From: an uncultured Flavobacteriaceae bacterium
GTDB lineage: Bacteria; Bacteroidota; Bacteroidia; Flavobacteriales; Flavobacteriaceae
Assembly: GCA_913044085.1 (NCBI GenBank)
Contig: CAJWNW010000021.1
Location: 1-19,833 of the forward strand
DNA: 19,833 bases
Direction: 5' to 3'
Shown here: one piece after another, positions 1 to 7,249 of the stretch
Layout of the letters: every line of letters begins with the position of its first letter
How positions within the stretch are numbered: the first letter of the stretch is position 1
Notes under the pieces: generated by a model
Seen by the model: only the letters and a program-made list of their open reading frames with translations
Database searches by the model: none
What the model was told of the DNA's origin: nothing
Translations under genes and position numbers: made by a program

Positions 1-640
1 TAAAAATAATATATTCTCTCAGGGTATTCCCAAAAATAAAAATTAGGACAAAAAACTGAACAATGGGGGTGACAGCAATCGCTAAAAGGACGCCTCCAAT
101 ATTGTAATAATATAAACTAACCAAAAGCAATAATGAGGCTAATGTGTACCAAATAATTTCAATCTTTGCATGTATTTTGTAGGCTGAAATTCCATTTATA
201 ACACCATTAAAAATACGGTTCATTGCAATAAAAGGGGCAGCAACTGCCAAGATTTTAAATACAGCGCTGTAGGCTTCTGTGAAAAACAACCATTGAGAGA
301 GCATGTCAGCACCAAAAAACATAAAAAGGGAAAGCATGAAGGTGGCAATGCTCGACAATACAAATACTGTAGAAAATAATTTCAGGAGCCCCTCCTGGTT
401 GTTTTTGTATTCAGATACATATTTTACAACCCCGTTAAAAACACCTAAGGAAGAAACACTCATTAAAATATTAGAGATATTTCGAATCTGACCTACCTTG
501 GCAATGCCCGCTTGTCCTGTGTAAGACGCCAAAAGATTTTGTACCAATAGAGAAATTAAAAGACGTGTACCAACAACCAAAGAATTTAAAGAGGTGATTT
601 TTAAAATTAAATTGTTGTTAAGAAAGGAAGGTAGTTTCAC
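1..640 (-). CDS. O-antigen / lipid-linked oligosaccharide flippase (WzxE-like), 3' end outside window
   Basis: Partial gene: the first 213 codons lie in the window and the frame is open to the left edge. The translation is a very hydrophobic multi-spanning membrane protein. Around residues 40-75 it reads GQAGIAKVGQIRN, then SLGVFNGVVKYVSEY, which closely resembles the GPAGLGLAANFRQL / GIFNGVTKYVAQY region of the WzxE-type flippases of the MOP superfamily. Such proteins flip undecaprenyl-linked O-antigen or common-antigen units across the inner membrane. The start is taken as GTG at 640-638; an in-frame TAA lies 15 bases further upstream and no ATG is available. It lies 62 bases downstream of the YgjV-like gene in the same direction, with a perfect inverted repeat in the gap, so it may have its own control. 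I infer a role in LPS or surface polysaccharide export; the exact substrate cannot be told. Confidence 0.85.
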   Translation of the reverse strand, partial: MKLPSFLNNNLILKITSLNSLVVGTRLLISLLVQNLLASYTGQAGIAKVGQIRNISNILMSVSSLGVFNGVVKYVSEYKNNQEGLLKLFSTVFVLSSIATFMLSLFMFFGADMLSQWLFFTEAYSAVFKILAVAAPFIAMNRIFNGVINGISAYKIHAKIEIIWYTLASLLLLVSLYYYNIGGVLLAIAVTPIVQFFVLIFIFGNTLREYIIF

Positions 641-656
641 GTATTCAAATTGGCCT

Positions 657-675
657 TATGCTATTATATAGCATA
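657..675. repeat. Perfect 8-bp inverted repeat upstream of the flippase gene
   Basis: TATGCTAT, a 3-base loop TAT, then ATAGCATA. It sits between the stop of the YgjV-like gene and the GTG start of the flippase. There is no following T-run on the minus strand, so it does not look like a standard intrinsic terminator. It could be an operator or a weak 3'-end hairpin. Confidence 0.5.
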
Positions 676-702
676 TAAACGCCTGACATTCAAAATTGTT
701 GT

Positions 703-942
703 CTATATTTTACTATTTTTTTTAAAGTATAAATAATAAATATTAATACTAAAAATTGCTGCATTTGAAATGATAATAGGCCATGCTTTTGAAAGAAGAA
801 TCCCATACAAAACAAACAACACACAAGCGACTGAATTGACAAGTCTCAATGCCCTCAAATGTTTCATGGAAAAAGAAGCCAACAATACTGCGGTTGCGAT
901 GTAACCAATCCATTCTGTTATGGTAATGTTCAAAAAAATCAT
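703..942 (-). CDS. Small YgjV / CBU_0592-like inner-membrane protein
   Basis: A 79-residue, almost entirely hydrophobic protein with three likely membrane segments (about residues 10-26, 34-50 and 54-72). It has the spaced pattern WIGYIA...S(F)xMK...LRxxN...FxxYG...PIIxxN...NxYYL, which I associate with the small YgjV-like family of Bacteroidetes; relatives are often mislabelled uroporphyrinogen decarboxylase, but nothing here resembles that enzyme. Its ATG directly follows the TAA stop of typA (TAA-ATG, zero spacing), so translational coupling to typA is likely. Molecular function is unknown. Confidence 0.75.
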   Translation of the reverse strand: MIFLNITITEWIGYIATAVLLASFSMKHLRALRLVNSVACVLFVLYGILLSKAWPIIISNAAIFSINIYYLYFKKNSKI

Positions 943-2742
943 TTAAAAGGCTTTATTTCGTTTTCTGTCGACTTCTTTTAAATAAATCTTTCGCAACCTT
1001 AGACTATTGGGTGTGACTTCAACATATTCATCTTTTTGAATGTATTCTAAAGCTTCTTCCAAAGAAAATTTAATGGCGGGCACAATTCTGGTCTTATCAT
1101 CGGCACCTGCACTTCTAACGTTGGTTAGTTTCTTTGTTTTGGTAACATTAACGACCATGTCATCTCCTCTAGAGTTTTCTCCAATCACTTGTCCTTGGTA
1201 AATAGTTTCTCCTGGATCAATAAAAAATTTACCGCGGTCTTGTAATTTATCGATAGAATAAGGAATTGCAGTACCGTTTTCCATGGATACCAACGATCCA
1301 TTTTGTCGTTCAGGAATACCCCCTTTAATAGGCTGATATTCAGTAAATCTATGCGACATAATAGCCTCACCAGCCGTTGCTGTAAGCAATTGATTTCTAA
1401 GACCGATAATACCTCTTGATGGAATCATAAATAGACAAACCATTCTTTGTCCTTTAACTTCCATACTTAAAAGCGCTCCTTTTCGCATGGTGACCATTTC
1501 TACAGCTTTTCCAGAAATATTTTCTGGGAGATCAATCGTCATTTCTTCTACGGGTTCACATTTGACGCCATCAATTGTTTTGATTATGACTTGTGGTTGG
1601 CCAATTTGAAGTTCGTAACCCTCTCTTCTCATGGTTTCAATGAGAACAGACAAATGCAATACACCACGTCCAAATACCATAAACTTATCGGCGCTGTCCG
1701 TAGGATTTACACGCAATGCCAAGTTTTTTTCAAGTTCTTTTTCTAAGCGCTCTTTGAGATGACGAGAAGTCACAAATTTTCCTTCTTTTCCAAAAAATGG
1801 AGAATCATTAATGGTGAAAAGCATGCTCATAGTAGGCTCATCAATAGCGATTGTTTCAAGAGCTTCAGGATTATCAACATCGGCAATGGTGTCTCCAATT
1901 TCAAATCCATCCAATCCAACCAGCGCACAAATTTCACCAGCCATAATTTTTGAAACTTTCTTTCTTCCCAAGCCTTCAAAAATATGAAGCTCTTTAATTT
2001 TAGACTTTAAAATAGAACCATCTCTTTTGACCAAGGCTACCGACTGATTGTTATCTAAACTACCTCGTTGTAATCGACCAATAGCAATGCGGCCTGTAAA
2101 TGACGAATAATCCAAAGAAGTAATTAACATTTGGGTGGTGCCTTCTTCAATTTTTGGGGAGGGAATGTGGTCAATTACCATGTCTAAAAGTGGTGCAATG
2201 GAATCGGTTTTGTCCGTCCAATCTTCACTCATCCAATTGAATTTAGCAGAGCCGTAAACCGTAGGAAAATCCAATTGCCACTCTTCAGCGCCCAATTCAA
2301 ACATCAGATCAAAAACAGCTTCGTGCACCTCTTCGGGTGTACAATTTTCTTTATCAACTTTATTAATCACCACGCAAGGCTTAAGTCCTAAATTGATGGC
2401 TTTTTGCAGCACAAATCGGGTTTGTGGCATGGGCCCCTCAAAAGCGTCCACTAACAACAATACACCATCAGCCATATTGAGAACACGTTCTACCTCACCA
2501 CCAAAATCTGCGTGGCCAGGAGTATCGATGATGTTAATTTTCGTGTCTTTATAAACAACAGAAACATTTTTTGAAGTAATGGTAATTCCGCGCTCGCGTT
2601 CCAAATCATTATTATCTAAGATTAGATCTCCCTTATTTTCGTTTTCACGGAACAACTGGCAGTGGTATAAAATTTTATCCACAAGGGTTGTTTTTCCATG
2701 ATCGACATGGGCAATAATGGCAATATTTTTAATGGAATTCAT
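943..2742 (-). CDS. typA: Ribosome-associated translational GTPase TypA/BipA
   Basis: This GTPase is related to EF-G and LepA. It binds the ribosome and is needed for 50S assembly and growth at low temperature or under stress in other bacteria. The GTPase motifs are intact: G1 AHVDHGKT (about residues 11-18), switch region RERGITI (49-55), G3 DTPGH (73-77) and G4 NKVD (127-130). Domain II, the EF-G-like domain V region (GRGVLHLSVLIETMRREGYE) and the C-terminal TypA domain follow. The length of 599 residues is normal. The frame extends one codon upstream to TTG at 2745, but the ATG at 2742 gives the usual family start and is preferred. A TACATTTG promoter element lies just upstream. It leads the unit typA - YgjV-like gene and is divergent from kdsA. 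Confidence 0.97.
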   Translation of the reverse strand: MNSIKNIAIIAHVDHGKTTLVDKILYHCQLFRENENKGDLILDNNDLERERGITITSKNVSVVYKDTKINIIDTPGHADFGGEVERVLNMADGVLLLVDAFEGPMPQTRFVLQKAINLGLKPCVVINKVDKENCTPEEVHEAVFDLMFELGAEEWQLDFPTVYGSAKFNWMSEDWTDKTDSIAPLLDMVIDHIPSPKIEEGTTQMLITSLDYSSFTGRIAIGRLQRGSLDNNQSVALVKRDGSILKSKIKELHIFEGLGRKKVSKIMAGEICALVGLDGFEIGDTIADVDNPEALETIAIDEPTMSMLFTINDSPFFGKEGKFVTSRHLKERLEKELEKNLALRVNPTDSADKFMVFGRGVLHLSVLIETMRREGYELQIGQPQVIIKTIDGVKCEPVEEMTIDLPENISGKAVEMVTMRKGALLSMEVKGQRMVCLFMIPSRGIIGLRNQLLTATAGEAIMSHRFTEYQPIKGGIPERQNGSLVSMENGTAIPYSIDKLQDRGKFFIDPGETIYQGQVIGENSRGDDMVVNVTKTKKLTNVRSAGADDKTRIVPAIKFSLEEALEYIQKDEYVEVTPNSLRLRKIYLKEVDRKRNKAF

Positions 2743-2762
2743 CAATCGCTATTTTAAAGCGG

Positions 2763-2770
2763 CAAATGTA
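2763..2770 (-). promoter_or_regulatory. -7 promoter element of typA
   Basis: On the minus strand this reads TACATTTG, an exact match to the Bacteroidetes -7 consensus TAnnTTTG, 20 bases upstream of the typA ATG. I see no TTG at the expected -33 distance. Confidence 0.6.
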
Positions 2771-2827
2771 CATTTAATTTTAAGACTTTTGGGTTTTATT
2801 CTGATAACCTTAACGGTCAAATTTACT

Positions 2828-2835
2828 TATATTTG
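2828..2835 (+). promoter_or_regulatory. -7 promoter element of kdsA
   Basis: TATATTTG, an exact match to TAnnTTTG, 22 bases upstream of the kdsA ATG. It forms a divergent promoter pair with the typA element about 57 bases away. No clear -33 TTG at the right distance. Confidence 0.6.
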
Positions 2836-2857
2836 TACCCAATAAACTGATGTAACA

Positions 2858-3676
2858 ATGCAACTTCAAAATATTCCAAAGCTAAAGCATGCCAATTCTG
2901 GACAATTTTTTTTAATTGCAGGTCCTTGTGCTATTGAAAGTGAATCCATGGCGCTGAAGATTGCAGAACGTGTTTGTGAAATCTCAAATGAACTTGAGAT
3001 TCCCTATTTATTTAAAGGAAGTTTCAAAAAAGCCAATCGCAGTCGTCTCGACAGTTTTACAGGAATTGGAGATGAAAAAGCACTCAAGATTTTGCGTAAA
3101 GTTGGGGAAACTTTTGACATTCCTACCGTTACTGATATCCACGAAGTCAGCAATGCCGCTATGGCAGCAGATTACGTAGATGTTCTTCAAGTTCCAGCAT
3201 TTCTCGTGCGCCAAACGGACCTTGTTGTGGCCGCAGCGAAAACTGGGAAAGTAGTCAATCTTAAAAAAGGCCAGTTCATGAGCCCTGAGGCTATGAAACA
3301 CGCCGTTTTAAAAGTAAAAAATGCAGGAAATGAAAATGTCTGGATCACAGATCGTGGTACCATGTTTGGCTACCAAGATATGATCGTCGATTTTAGGGGC
3401 ATCCCCACCATGCGTGAATTTGCACCAACTGTTTTAGATGTTACCCATTCTTTACAACAACCAAACCAAAACAGCGGCGTTACAGGCGGCCGCCCAGAGA
3501 TGATTGAAACCATCGCGAGAGCAGGAGTCGTTAACAATATTGATGGTTTATTTATCGAAACACACTTTGACCCTGCAAACGCCAAAAGTGATGGTGCCAA
3601 TATGTTGCATCTAGATCGACTTGAACCACTTTTGAAAAACTTGGCTATCATTAGAAAAATGGTCAATAGTCTTTAA
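2858..3676 (+). CDS. kdsA: 3-deoxy-D-manno-octulosonate 8-phosphate synthase (metal-dependent class)
   Basis: It condenses phosphoenolpyruvate with arabinose 5-phosphate to give KDO 8-phosphate, the first committed step toward the KDO of lipid A/LPS inner core, in the cytoplasm. The protein of 272 residues is full length. Visible motifs: IAGPCAIESE (20-29), KGSFKKANRSR (53-63), GRPEMIE (211-217). Position 24 is Cys, where the metal-independent E. coli enzyme has Asn. Together with H197, E234 and D245 it matches the spacing of the four metal ligands of the Aquifex enzyme (Cys, His, Glu, Asp), so this is predicted to be the metal-dependent class. The ATG at 2858 has a TAnnTTTG promoter 22 bases upstream. 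It is monocistronic: the next gene is convergent and a hairpin lies between them. Confidence 0.96.
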   Translation: MQLQNIPKLKHANSGQFFLIAGPCAIESESMALKIAERVCEISNELEIPYLFKGSFKKANRSRLDSFTGIGDEKALKILRKVGETFDIPTVTDIHEVSNAAMAADYVDVLQVPAFLVRQTDLVVAAAKTGKVVNLKKGQFMSPEAMKHAVLKVKNAGNENVWITDRGTMFGYQDMIVDFRGIPTMREFAPTVLDVTHSLQQPNQNSGVTGGRPEMIETIARAGVVNNIDGLFIETHFDPANAKSDGANMLHLDRLEPLLKNLAIIRKMVNSL

Positions 3677-3703
3677 TTTCTTGATGAATTCTTATATAGG
3701 ATA

Positions 3704-3736
3704 CTTTTAAATTTTCAATAAATTGAAATTAAAAAG
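3704..3736. terminator. Bidirectional AT-rich hairpin between kdsA and the response regulator gene
   Basis: CTTTTAAATTTTCAA and TTGAAATTAAAAAG form a near-perfect inverted repeat with loop TAAA; the inner TTTCAA/TTGAAA arms are exact. It lies between two convergent stop codons, and each strand gives A/T-rich flanks. The stem has little GC, so its strength as a terminator is uncertain. Confidence 0.5.
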
Positions 3737-3739
3737 GTT

Positions 3740-4906
3740 TTAAGACTTACTGGCAAATGCCTTCACATCCGCATCTGTGATTTCACTCGAGCCCAAAATC
3801 ATAAGTCGTTCAACAACATTGCGCAGTTCTCTTACATTCCCAGTCCAGTCATAGCTTTTTAAAAGGGCAATGGCCTTTTTCGAAAATACTTTTGGCGCGG
3901 TCCCTTGTTCATTGGCAATTTTAGTACTGAAGAAATCAATGAGCAGTGGTATGTCATCACGACGGTTATTTAGTGCAGGGACTTCAATGAGTATCACCGC
4001 TAGACGGTGGTATAAATCTTCACGAAAACGTCCCTCTGCTATTTCTTTTTTTAAATCTTTATTAGTGGCAGCGACCACACGGACGTCCACCTTGATATTT
4101 CTATCGCTGCCCACACGTTGAATTCTGTTTTCTTGCAAAGCACGCAGTACTTTGGCTTGGGCAGAGAGGCTCATATCACCTATTTCATCTAAAAACAACA
4201 AACCGCCGTGTGCGGTTTCAAACTTTCCTGCCCGGTCTTTGTTGGCGCTTGTAAAGGCGCCTTTCACATGTCCAAACAATTCACTCTCAATAAGTTCACT
4301 GGGTATTGCAGCACAATTAACTTCAATCATAGGGCCTTTGTTTCGGTCACTTTTTTGGTGAAGCCAATGGGCCACAAGTTCTTTTCCTGTACCATTGGGT
4401 CCTGTGATCAATACTCGCGCATCTGTTGGAGCCACTTTGTCAATCATAGATTTTATGTTATGGAGTTCTTCACTGTCTCCGACCATCTCATATTTTTGAC
4501 TGATGCGCCGCTTGAGGCGTTTATTCTCGACAACTAGTTTTTTGCGATCTAAGGCATTTCTAACAGTATTTAAAAGTCTGTTCAAGTCTGGAGGCTTTGA
4601 AATGTAATCAAACGCACCAAGCCGCATGGTATTTACCGCAGTGTCAAGATCGCCGTGACCCGAAATCATTACAATTGGGACTTCTGGCTTGAGTTTTTTT
4701 GCGGCTTGTAAAACTTCAACACCGTCCATTTTTGGCATTTTAATATCGCATAAAATCAAATCAAAATCTTCTTTTTTAATCAATTCGATACCTGACAGTC
4801 CATCCACAGCTTCAAAAACTTTATACAAACTATTTTCTTCGGATAAAATCTTTACCAAAACGCGACGGATGGCTTCTTCATCTTCTATGATTAATATTCT
4901 TGACAT
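3740..4906 (-). CDS. NtrC-family sigma-54 response regulator lacking a DNA-binding domain
   Basis: The 388-residue protein has an N-terminal receiver domain (acidic pair E8/D9, phospho-acceptor D54, K104), a short linker, and a sigma-54-activator AAA+ domain (Walker A GPNGTGKE 169-176, GAFTSA 216-221, Walker B LLFLDE 236-241, and the RFREDLYHRL and WTGNVRELRNVVERL motifs). It ends shortly after at ITDADVKAFASKS. The Fis-type helix-turn-helix that usually follows is absent, and only 63 bases separate the stop from kdsA, so no frameshifted HTH can be hidden there. The sigma-54 contact loop reads GAFTSA instead of GAFTGA. Its ATG is 25 bases downstream of the ABC permease stop, so co-transcription is likely. 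No histidine kinase is in the window. It probably activates RpoN-dependent transcription without specific enhancer binding, or binds DNA through a partner. Confidence 0.93.
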   Translation of the reverse strand: MSRILIIEDEEAIRRVLVKILSEENSLYKVFEAVDGLSGIELIKKEDFDLILCDIKMPKMDGVEVLQAAKKLKPEVPIVMISGHGDLDTAVNTMRLGAFDYISKPPDLNRLLNTVRNALDRKKLVVENKRLKRRISQKYEMVGDSEELHNIKSMIDKVAPTDARVLITGPNGTGKELVAHWLHQKSDRNKGPMIEVNCAAIPSELIESELFGHVKGAFTSANKDRAGKFETAHGGLLFLDEIGDMSLSAQAKVLRALQENRIQRVGSDRNIKVDVRVVAATNKDLKKEIAEGRFREDLYHRLAVILIEVPALNNRRDDIPLLIDFFSTKIANEQGTAPKVFSKKAIALLKSYDWTGNVRELRNVVERLMILGSSEITDADVKAFASKS

Positions 4907-4931
4907 TCAATTCATTGCTTTTAATGAAGGG

Positions 4932-6236
4932 TTAATATTTCAACCATTTGATCAATTCTTTATAGCTTGGCTTCTTGCCATACATTAAAATTCCAACCCG
5001 ATAAATTTTTGCAGCAATCCAAACGGTGAACACAAAAGTAACAACTAAAATAAAAAGAGACAACAATTGTTCCCACAGTGGAACACCAAATGGGATCCGC
5101 ATGAGCATAACAACTGGAGATGTGAATGGAACATGTGAGAAAATTGTGGATATACTGCCATGGGGATCTTCTAAAACTGTAAAGAATCCGATGTAAAAAG
5201 AAAAAATCAAAGGCATAATAATGGGAATCATAAATTGTTGGGTGTCCGTCTCGTTATCCACAGCCGCCCCAATTGCTGCATAAAGGGAGCTGTAAAGTAA
5301 ATATCCTCCAGTGAAAAACAATACAAAGGCAATGATGAGATTCCACAGCGGAAGTGCTCTAAAATCGTTGATGTAGCCTTGCAATTCAGAATTTACAGCG
5401 GGGTTGTTCATGGCCTCTGTCATGATTTCTTGCTGAGGTGTTGCGCTTAAATCTACACCAAAGATTAAAGAAGATGCGAGCATTAAAACGCCTATCATCA
5501 CAATCCAGATGGCGAATTGAGTAATGCCCGCTAAGGAAGTCCCAAATATCTTTCCTAGCATCAACTGGATCGGTTTCACAGAAGATATAATGACCTCTAT
5601 AATGCGACTGGTTTTTTCTTCAATTACACTGCGCATTATTAAATTGCCATAAATTATGATAAACATAAATAGCAAATAGCCGGCAAAACCACCGAAAGCC
5701 AGTTTCATAAAACTTCCAGCTTTAGAGGTTTTTACACCCTCGTAACTTTCTTGACCTAAATTCACATTGGTATTTGCAGCTTTAATTTTGGCCAAATCAA
5801 CGCCAGATTTTTCAAGTTTTAGTTCTTTTATCCTGTTTTCAATTTTTGATTCTAAATTTGTAATAAAGGTCAGAGAGGGTGCATCTTCTGATAAAAACTT
5901 AATCTCCTCTGAAACGGAATCAATTGGCAGGTTAGGAATATATAAAAGACCGTAAGAACTGGCTTGATTACTTAAGCTTTTAGCAGATTCTAAATCAACC
6001 CCATCAAGATAATGGTATTTCGTATACTCCGTTGAAATAAGAGTTTCTTTAAAAAATTCAGATTCATCCAGTACAGAGATTGTTCTAATTATTTCATTGT
6101 TTAATGTAGTCAAATAGGTAACTAAGCTGATAAATCCAACCATAATTAGCGGGCTCAAAAAGGTCATTAACAAGAAAGATTTGTTTTTGACCTTTGCCAG
6201 ATACTCTCTTTTAATAATTAATGGCAGATGATTCAT
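4932..6236 (-). CDS. ABC-2 type exporter permease (NatB-like)
   Basis: The 434-residue membrane subunit of an ABC exporter. The N-terminus (IIKREYLAKVKNKSF, then a membrane segment at about 20-42) is followed by a large extracytoplasmic loop to about residue 175. Five more membrane segments cluster in the C-terminal half. The cytoplasmic motif EEKTSRIIEVIISSVKP after the second segment is typical of the NatB/YhaP-type ABC-2 permeases. Its ATG overlaps the stop of the ATPase gene (ATGA at 6233-6236), so the two are translationally coupled and form one transporter. NatAB systems export sodium ions, but many relatives have other or unknown substrates, so the substrate is left open. Confidence 0.9.
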   Translation of the reverse strand: MNHLPLIIKREYLAKVKNKSFLLMTFLSPLIMVGFISLVTYLTTLNNEIIRTISVLDESEFFKETLISTEYTKYHYLDGVDLESAKSLSNQASSYGLLYIPNLPIDSVSEEIKFLSEDAPSLTFITNLESKIENRIKELKLEKSGVDLAKIKAANTNVNLGQESYEGVKTSKAGSFMKLAFGGFAGYLLFMFIIIYGNLIMRSVIEEKTSRIIEVIISSVKPIQLMLGKIFGTSLAGITQFAIWIVMIGVLMLASSLIFGVDLSATPQQEIMTEAMNNPAVNSELQGYINDFRALPLWNLIIAFVLFFTGGYLLYSSLYAAIGAAVDNETDTQQFMIPIIMPLIFSFYIGFFTVLEDPHGSISTIFSHVPFTSPVVMLMRIPFGVPLWEQLLSLFILVVTFVFTVWIAAKIYRVGILMYGKKPSYKELIKWLKY

Positions 6237-7165
6237 AATCCGTTATTTTTTACAGTTTGAATGAAGATTTCGCTGGCATTTGGAATGAGTTCCTTGTAAT
6301 GGTTTACAGAAGCATTCTGGCTTAAAAATGCCAGAAGATCGTCAGAGCTGTCATTGGGGGTAAGTTTGATATTCAATTTTAAATCATCTTCCAACGACTT
6401 GAAATCTGCAGTTGCTATTTCAAAACGCTCCGCAATTGTTTGCTTCAATGCTGTTTTATGTTTTGTTGACAAACCAACTTCAAAAGTATTTGTTTTATAC
6501 TGGCGCTTAATGTCCTCGAGTTTGCCATCCAATATTTTTTTAGATTCGTGAATTAAGGCTATATGGTCACAAAGTTCCTCCACGGATTCCATGCGGTGGG
6601 TAGAAAAAATAACTGTTGCGCCTTCTGCTCTGAGTTGTAAAATTTCATCTTTTATAATATTGGCATTAATGGGGTCAAATCCCGAAAAAGGTTCGTCAAA
6701 AATTAACAACTTGGGCTGGTGTAGTACGGTTACTACAAATTGAATTTTTTGAGCCATCCCCTTAGAAAGTTCTTGGATTTTTTTATCCCACCAGTGTGAA
6801 ATTCCTAATTTTTCAAACCAGTAAACCAATCGCTTTTTGGCTTCCTTATATGATAGTCCTTTTAGCTGTGCCAAATATAGTGCCTGCTCACCAACTTTCA
6901 TAGATTTATACAAGCCGCGTTCTTCTGGCAAATAACCAATGTATTGAACGTGATGAGGCTGAAGTGGTTCTCCATCTAAGATGACTTTTCCACTGTCGGG
7001 CATTGTAATTTGATTGATAATTCTGATGAGAGTTGTTTTTCCAGCACCATTGGGACCGAGAAGGCCAAAAATACTGTGTTTTGGCACATTGATAGTAACA
7101 CTAGAAAGTGCTTGAAAATCAGCGAATTTTTTGGATACACCCTGAACTTCTAGAAGATCATTCAT
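6233..7165 (-). CDS. ABC exporter ATP-binding subunit (NatA-like)
   Basis: The 310-residue nucleotide-binding protein has Walker A GPNGAGKTT (37-45), the EERGLY sequence after the Q-loop (81-86) typical of NatA-like ATPases, ABC signature LSKGM (133-137), Walker B LLIFDEP (153-159) and the switch His in IFSTHRM. About 80 residues of an accessory C-terminal domain follow the ATPase core. It pairs with the overlapping downstream permease. The 84-base gap from dnaJ holds two palindromes with TTTACA/TGTAAA half-sites, so transcription may either read through from grpE-dnaJ or start here under a regulator. Confidence 0.93.
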   Translation of the reverse strand: MNDLLEVQGVSKKFADFQALSSVTINVPKHSIFGLLGPNGAGKTTLIRIINQITMPDSGKVILDGEPLQPHHVQYIGYLPEERGLYKSMKVGEQALYLAQLKGLSYKEAKKRLVYWFEKLGISHWWDKKIQELSKGMAQKIQFVVTVLHQPKLLIFDEPFSGFDPINANIIKDEILQLRAEGATVIFSTHRMESVEELCDHIALIHESKKILDGKLEDIKRQYKTNTFEVGLSTKHKTALKQTIAERFEIATADFKSLEDDLKLNIKLTPNDSSDDLLAFLSQNASVNHYKELIPNASEIFIQTVKNNGL

Positions 7166-7176
7166 TAATTTAAAAT

Positions 7177-7220
7177 TTACATTGTAAGACGTTTATATTT
7201 ACAAAGCGTTACGTTGTAAA
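7177..7220. promoter_or_regulatory. Paired palindromes ahead of the ABC exporter genes
   Basis: Two inverted repeats share the half-site TTACA/TGTAA. 7177-7187 is TTACA-T-TGTAA. 7198-7220 has arms TTTACAA and TTGTAAA around a nine-base centre that itself contains CGT-T-ACG. They lie 12-55 bases upstream of the ATPase start codon and downstream of the dnaJ stop. No T-run follows on the minus strand, so an operator is more likely than a terminator. Confidence 0.45.
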
Positions 7221-7249
7221 TCTAAAAAATTATTAATGAAAAGTGTCTA

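Noticed and set aside
303..491. Plus-strand open frame of 62 codons near the left edge
   Set aside because: It lies wholly antisense to the flippase gene, whose translation shows clear family motifs.
2743..2745. TTG as the typA start codon
   Set aside because: The adjoining ATG at 2742 gives the standard N-terminus; the extra codon adds nothing.
3740..3742. Frameshift hiding a C-terminal HTH of the response regulator
   Set aside because: Only 63 bases lie between this stop and the kdsA stop, too few for a Fis-type domain, and no such motif appears in the other frames.
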